From: Flavobacterium shii
GTDB lineage: Bacteria > Bacteroidota > Bacteroidia > Flavobacteriales > Flavobacteriaceae
Direction: 5' to 3'
DNA: 64,000 bases
NCBI RefSeq assembly: GCF_025847235.1
Contig: NZ_JAOZEW010000027.1
Coordinates: forward strand, 1-64,000
The notes below the pieces were generated by a model that saw only the letters and a list, made by a program, of their open reading frames with translations, searched no databases and was not told the origin of the DNA. The position numbers were made by a program, and so were the translations under genes. Below are positions 61,221 to 64,000 of the stretch, piece by piece (the stretch's first letter is position 1; the number at the start of each line of letters is the position of its first letter).

Positions 61221-62801
61221 TTAATGCATTGCATCGGCTGGGTTTATCTTGTTTTTCCCTTTTTTGATTAAAAGAATAATAGGAATACAGCACAAAAACA
61301 TAATACCTAAGTACATAAATATATCCATGTATGCCAAAACTGTACTTTGTTTCATTACAGAATAATCAATTACCTGATATGCTTTATTCAAAGCCTCATT
61401 GGTACTAAATCCTTTAGACATAAATCCCTTTTGCAAAATTGCAACTCTTTGTTGTACTTCAAATTTACTTGCGTCTAAATGAGATACTAAATCTACACGG
61501 TGTTTCTGACTGAATCTCGTAATAAAAGTGGTGATAATTGCAATACCAAATGAACCTCCTAATTGTCGCATCATTCCGGTAAAAGCGGCACCTTCACCAA
61601 TATGTTTTCCTTGCAAAGTAGAAAGTGATAATGTTGTAATAGGTACAAAAAGTAATCCTAAACCAATACCTCTTAAAATTAGTGGCCAGTATAAATGCTC
61701 AACTCCCGTATCTGGTGTCATATTATTGTACATCATAAAGGTGAAGAAGAAGAAGACTAAAAATCCAACTCCTACCATATATCCCTGAGGAACTCCTCGC
61801 TGGATTAATTTACCAATAATAGGCATCATAAATGCAGTTGTAATCGATCCCGGAATTAATAATAATCCTGCATCGGTAGCCGTCCATCCTAAGACAGATT
61901 GTGTGTAAATTGGGATGATTAATGTAGACCCATAGAGCCCAAATCCGAGGATAAAACACATTATAGTTCCTATCCGTAGGTTTCCATCTTTAAGAACACT
62001 CAAGTTTACAATTGGGTACTTATAGGTGAGTTCTCGCCATATGAATAGCACTAATCCAAAAACGGTTACTACACTTAATGTTACAATCAATGGATCATTG
62101 AACCAATCGTCTTGCTGTCCATGTTCCAGAACGAATTGTAAGGAACCAATAAAAGACGCCAAGAATATTATTCCCCACCAATCGACTTGATTGGCTTTTA
62201 GTTTCTCTCCATATTTTGGACTTCTTACAAAAGAAAGTGCCAAGATAGTAGCAATAATCCCTAATGGAATATTAATATAAAAAATATAAGGCCAAGAATA
62301 ATTATCTACTAAATATCCTCCTAATGGAGGACCCAAAGTCGGTCCTACAATAACTCCCATTCCGTAAATAGCTTGTGCCATTCCACGTTTTGCAATGGGG
62401 TAACTTTCGGTTATAATGGTCTGCGCAGTAACTAATAAAGCACCACCACCGAGTCCTTGGATAAATCGGAAAGCAATAAGTTCCCAAATATTGGAGGCAT
62501 TACCACATAAGAATGAGGACATGGTGAAAATTATTATTGAGGTTACAAAATAATTTCGTCTTCCAAATTGTTGTGACAACCAACTAGTCATTGGGATCAC
62601 AATAACATTTGCAATAGCATAAGCAGTAATAACCCATGCAACGTCTGTTAATGTGGCACCGAGACTTCCTCTCATGTCGGTTAAAGCTACGTTTACGATA
62701 GTTGTATCTACTATTTCCAGCAAAGCACAAAGTACTGCGGTTATCGTAATTAAAACTCGTCTATAGCCATATTCTACTAAATCATCTTCTACTTTTACCA
62801 T
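61221..62801 (-). CDS. DHA2-family drug efflux permease (EmrB/QacA type)
   Basis: The 526-residue, 14-helix MFS permease pumps hydrophobic compounds out using the proton gradient. Markers: DIDTTIVNVALTD-like EIVDTTIVNVALTDMRG near 26, the motif WLSQQFGRRNYFVTSI near 74, motif C GMGVIVGPTLGPPLGGYLV near 146, and IGLGLLFVPITTLSLS near 380. It works with the HlyD-type adaptor encoded 72 bases upstream on the same strand, and presumably with a TolC-like outer-membrane protein, whose gene may lie beyond the window edge. Confidence 0.93.
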   Translation of the reverse strand: MVKVEDDLVEYGYRRVLITITAVLCALLEIVDTTIVNVALTDMRGSLGATLTDVAWVITAYAIANVIVIPMTSWLSQQFGRRNYFVTSIIIFTMSSFLCGNASNIWELIAFRFIQGLGGGALLVTAQTIITESYPIAKRGMAQAIYGMGVIVGPTLGPPLGGYLVDNYSWPYIFYINIPLGIIATILALSFVRSPKYGEKLKANQVDWWGIIFLASFIGSLQFVLEHGQQDDWFNDPLIVTLSVVTVFGLVLFIWRELTYKYPIVNLSVLKDGNLRIGTIMCFILGFGLYGSTLIIPIYTQSVLGWTATDAGLLLIPGSITTAFMMPIIGKLIQRGVPQGYMVGVGFLVFFFFTFMMYNNMTPDTGVEHLYWPLILRGIGLGLLFVPITTLSLSTLQGKHIGEGAAFTGMMRQLGGSFGIAIITTFITRFSQKHRVDLVSHLDASKFEVQQRVAILQKGFMSKGFSTNEALNKAYQVIDYSVMKQSTVLAYMDIFMYLGIMFLCCIPIILLIKKGKNKINPADAMH

Positions 62802-62873
62802 TTTGTTGTATTAGTATGCTTTTCTAAAATGAATGTATGATCCTTTCCAAGATAATCTTGGTAAGTGTGATTT

Positions 62874-63953
62874 TTATTTTATATGTACATCTACATCTAC
62901 GTTCATTCCCGGTCTCAATAATTTTACCTTTTCGATATCATTATCAGCGTCCAAGTTGATTTTTACAGGTAATCTCTGAATTGTTTTTACAAAGTTTCCA
63001 GTTGCGTTATCAGGAGGAAGTAAAGAAAAACGTGATCCTGTTGCTGGAGAAAAAGAAGTAAGCGTTCCTTTAAATTCATAATTAGGATAAGCATCTACTT
63101 TTAAAGTTACTTTTTGACCAATAATCATTTTGTTAAGTTGTGTTTCTTTAAAATTAGCTACAACCCAAGCTTCAGAATTATTGATGATATAAAATAAAGA
63201 TTGTCCTGGTTGAACCAATTGTCCTGGCTGAATATCAACTTTAGAAACCTGACCATCAATTGCAGCTGTAACTACAGTATATGATAAATTTAATTTAGCA
63301 ACATCCAATTGTGTTTTTGCTTTTTTGATATTTGCAGCAGCTACTTCAGTTTGTTTGTCTGTGGCTTTAGATTTTGCCTGAATAACCGATTTTTGAAAAG
63401 CACTTGCTTTTTCTTGTTGTTGTAAAATACGTACTTGGTTTTCTGCTTCTTGTTTAGCAGTTAATGCATTTTCGTACTGTTGTTTTGTAATCGTATGTGT
63501 TTTGTACAAGTTATTGTAACGGTTGTAATCATTTGTTATTTGTGCCAATCTAATTTTAGCACTTTCAATGTTACCACCAGCAGATCTTACATTTGCATCC
63601 GAAACCGAAATATTTGCAAGCGCACTACCAATATCAGCTTTTGCAGCTTCATATGAACCTTCAGATCCTAATAAAGCAGCATTTGCTTCATCAATTTTTA
63701 ATTGGTAATCTCTTTTATCTATTGTAAATAAAGTATCTCCTTTTTTTACAAAGTCATTATCTTTTACATAAACCTTACTTATATATCCCGATACTCTAGG
63801 AATGATTGGGTTCATTTTTTTCTCTATTTGAGCATCATCCGTTTCTTCGTGAGCAAGAGAGTGCATATATTTGTAGATTCCGTAAGATCCACCAACTACA
63901 ACCAAAAGAACTAATATTATTATAAATTTGGTATTTGTTTTTTTCTTTTCCAT
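62874..63953 (-). CDS. HlyD/EmrA-type membrane fusion protein
   Basis: The periplasmic adaptor of the efflux system has 359 residues: one N-terminal membrane helix (about 10-28), a split biotinyl-lipoyl-like domain (VSGYISKVYVKDNDFVKKGDTLF near 50-72, and TAAIDGQVSKVDIQPGQLVQPGQSLF near 232-258), a long coiled-coil hairpin between them (about 90-225), and a beta-barrel end. All standard parts are present. It is the first of the two efflux genes in the window; the region upstream contains no further gene before the window ends. Confidence 0.93.
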   Translation of the reverse strand: MEKKKTNTKFIIILVLLVVVGGSYGIYKYMHSLAHEETDDAQIEKKMNPIIPRVSGYISKVYVKDNDFVKKGDTLFTIDKRDYQLKIDEANAALLGSEGSYEAAKADIGSALANISVSDANVRSAGGNIESAKIRLAQITNDYNRYNNLYKTHTITKQQYENALTAKQEAENQVRILQQQEKASAFQKSVIQAKSKATDKQTEVAAANIKKAKTQLDVAKLNLSYTVVTAAIDGQVSKVDIQPGQLVQPGQSLFYIINNSEAWVVANFKETQLNKMIIGQKVTLKVDAYPNYEFKGTLTSFSPATGSRFSLLPPDNATGNFVKTIQRLPVKINLDADNDIEKVKLLRPGMNVDVDVHIK

Positions 63954-64000
63954 GTGGGCTATCGATTATATTTTTGTAAGATTGAATGATTGTGATAATT

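Overview
The window looks like chromosomal DNA of a Bacteroidota bacterium, most likely Flavobacterium. The evidence is low GC, A-rich translation starts without Shine-Dalgarno sequences, at least seventeen TAnnTTTG -7 promoter boxes of the Bacteroidota sigma factor, a type IX secretion type B C-terminal domain, TonB/DUF4249 outer-membrane pairs, monomeric isocitrate dehydrogenase, a short PUR-family protein, long-form NusB and a cyclophilin-FKBP fusion. No rRNA, CRISPR array, prophage or intact insertion sequence was seen. I could not run database searches, so family names rest on motifs and on recognising the proteins.

Layout. 0.1-11.4 kb, all minus strand: thiamine pyrophosphokinase, a secreted RidA protein, an operon of TonB receptor, DUF4249 lipoprotein and GyrI-like protein, isocitrate dehydrogenase, then trmD and rplS. 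Between trmD and rplS sits an agmatine deiminase/AraC pair bracketed by a direct repeat. 11.7-14.9 kb is a decayed patch: an interspersed repeat, a membrane-protein gene broken by two compensating frameshifts, a frameshifted archaemetzincin, a remnant of a beta-lactamase 3' end, and an intact class D beta-lactamase. 15-20.7 kb, plus strand: small membrane proteins, a four-gene cluster (racemase, FMN reductase, cupin, Tat-exported TIM barrel) and an MFS transporter. 20.7-35.6 kb is mostly housekeeping: immunophilin, cytochrome c, Gre/Rnk-like factor, redox protein, hydrolases, CsaA, PUR protein, ABC exporter, amino-acid dehydrogenase, nusB-yajC, porin, amidase, rimO. 35.9-45 kb: a FadL-like porin with a Tyr/Gly/Asn-rich lipoprotein, proS, three tRNA-Glu genes, rpsT, a histidine kinase/response regulator pair and typA. 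45-64 kb: a type IX secreted protein, an ABC-2 transporter, a group of signalling-like proteins at 51.3-58.7 kb, NdpA, a four-helix-bundle gene flanked by short repeats, a pRiA4b ORF-3-like protein and an EmrAB-type efflux pair.

The most interesting material is at 51.3-58.7 kb. A 1244-residue lipoprotein appears to join a calcineurin-like phosphoesterase, a FAM20/HipA-like kinase region and an outer-membrane barrel. It is divergent from a protein fusing an HD phosphohydrolase to a Pycsar-type transmembrane effector domain, which is convergent with a GAF-domain protein. Also notable are a three-copy interspersed repeat whose hairpin shows compensatory base changes, and several genes whose promoter boxes sit so close to the start codon that their mRNAs should be leaderless.
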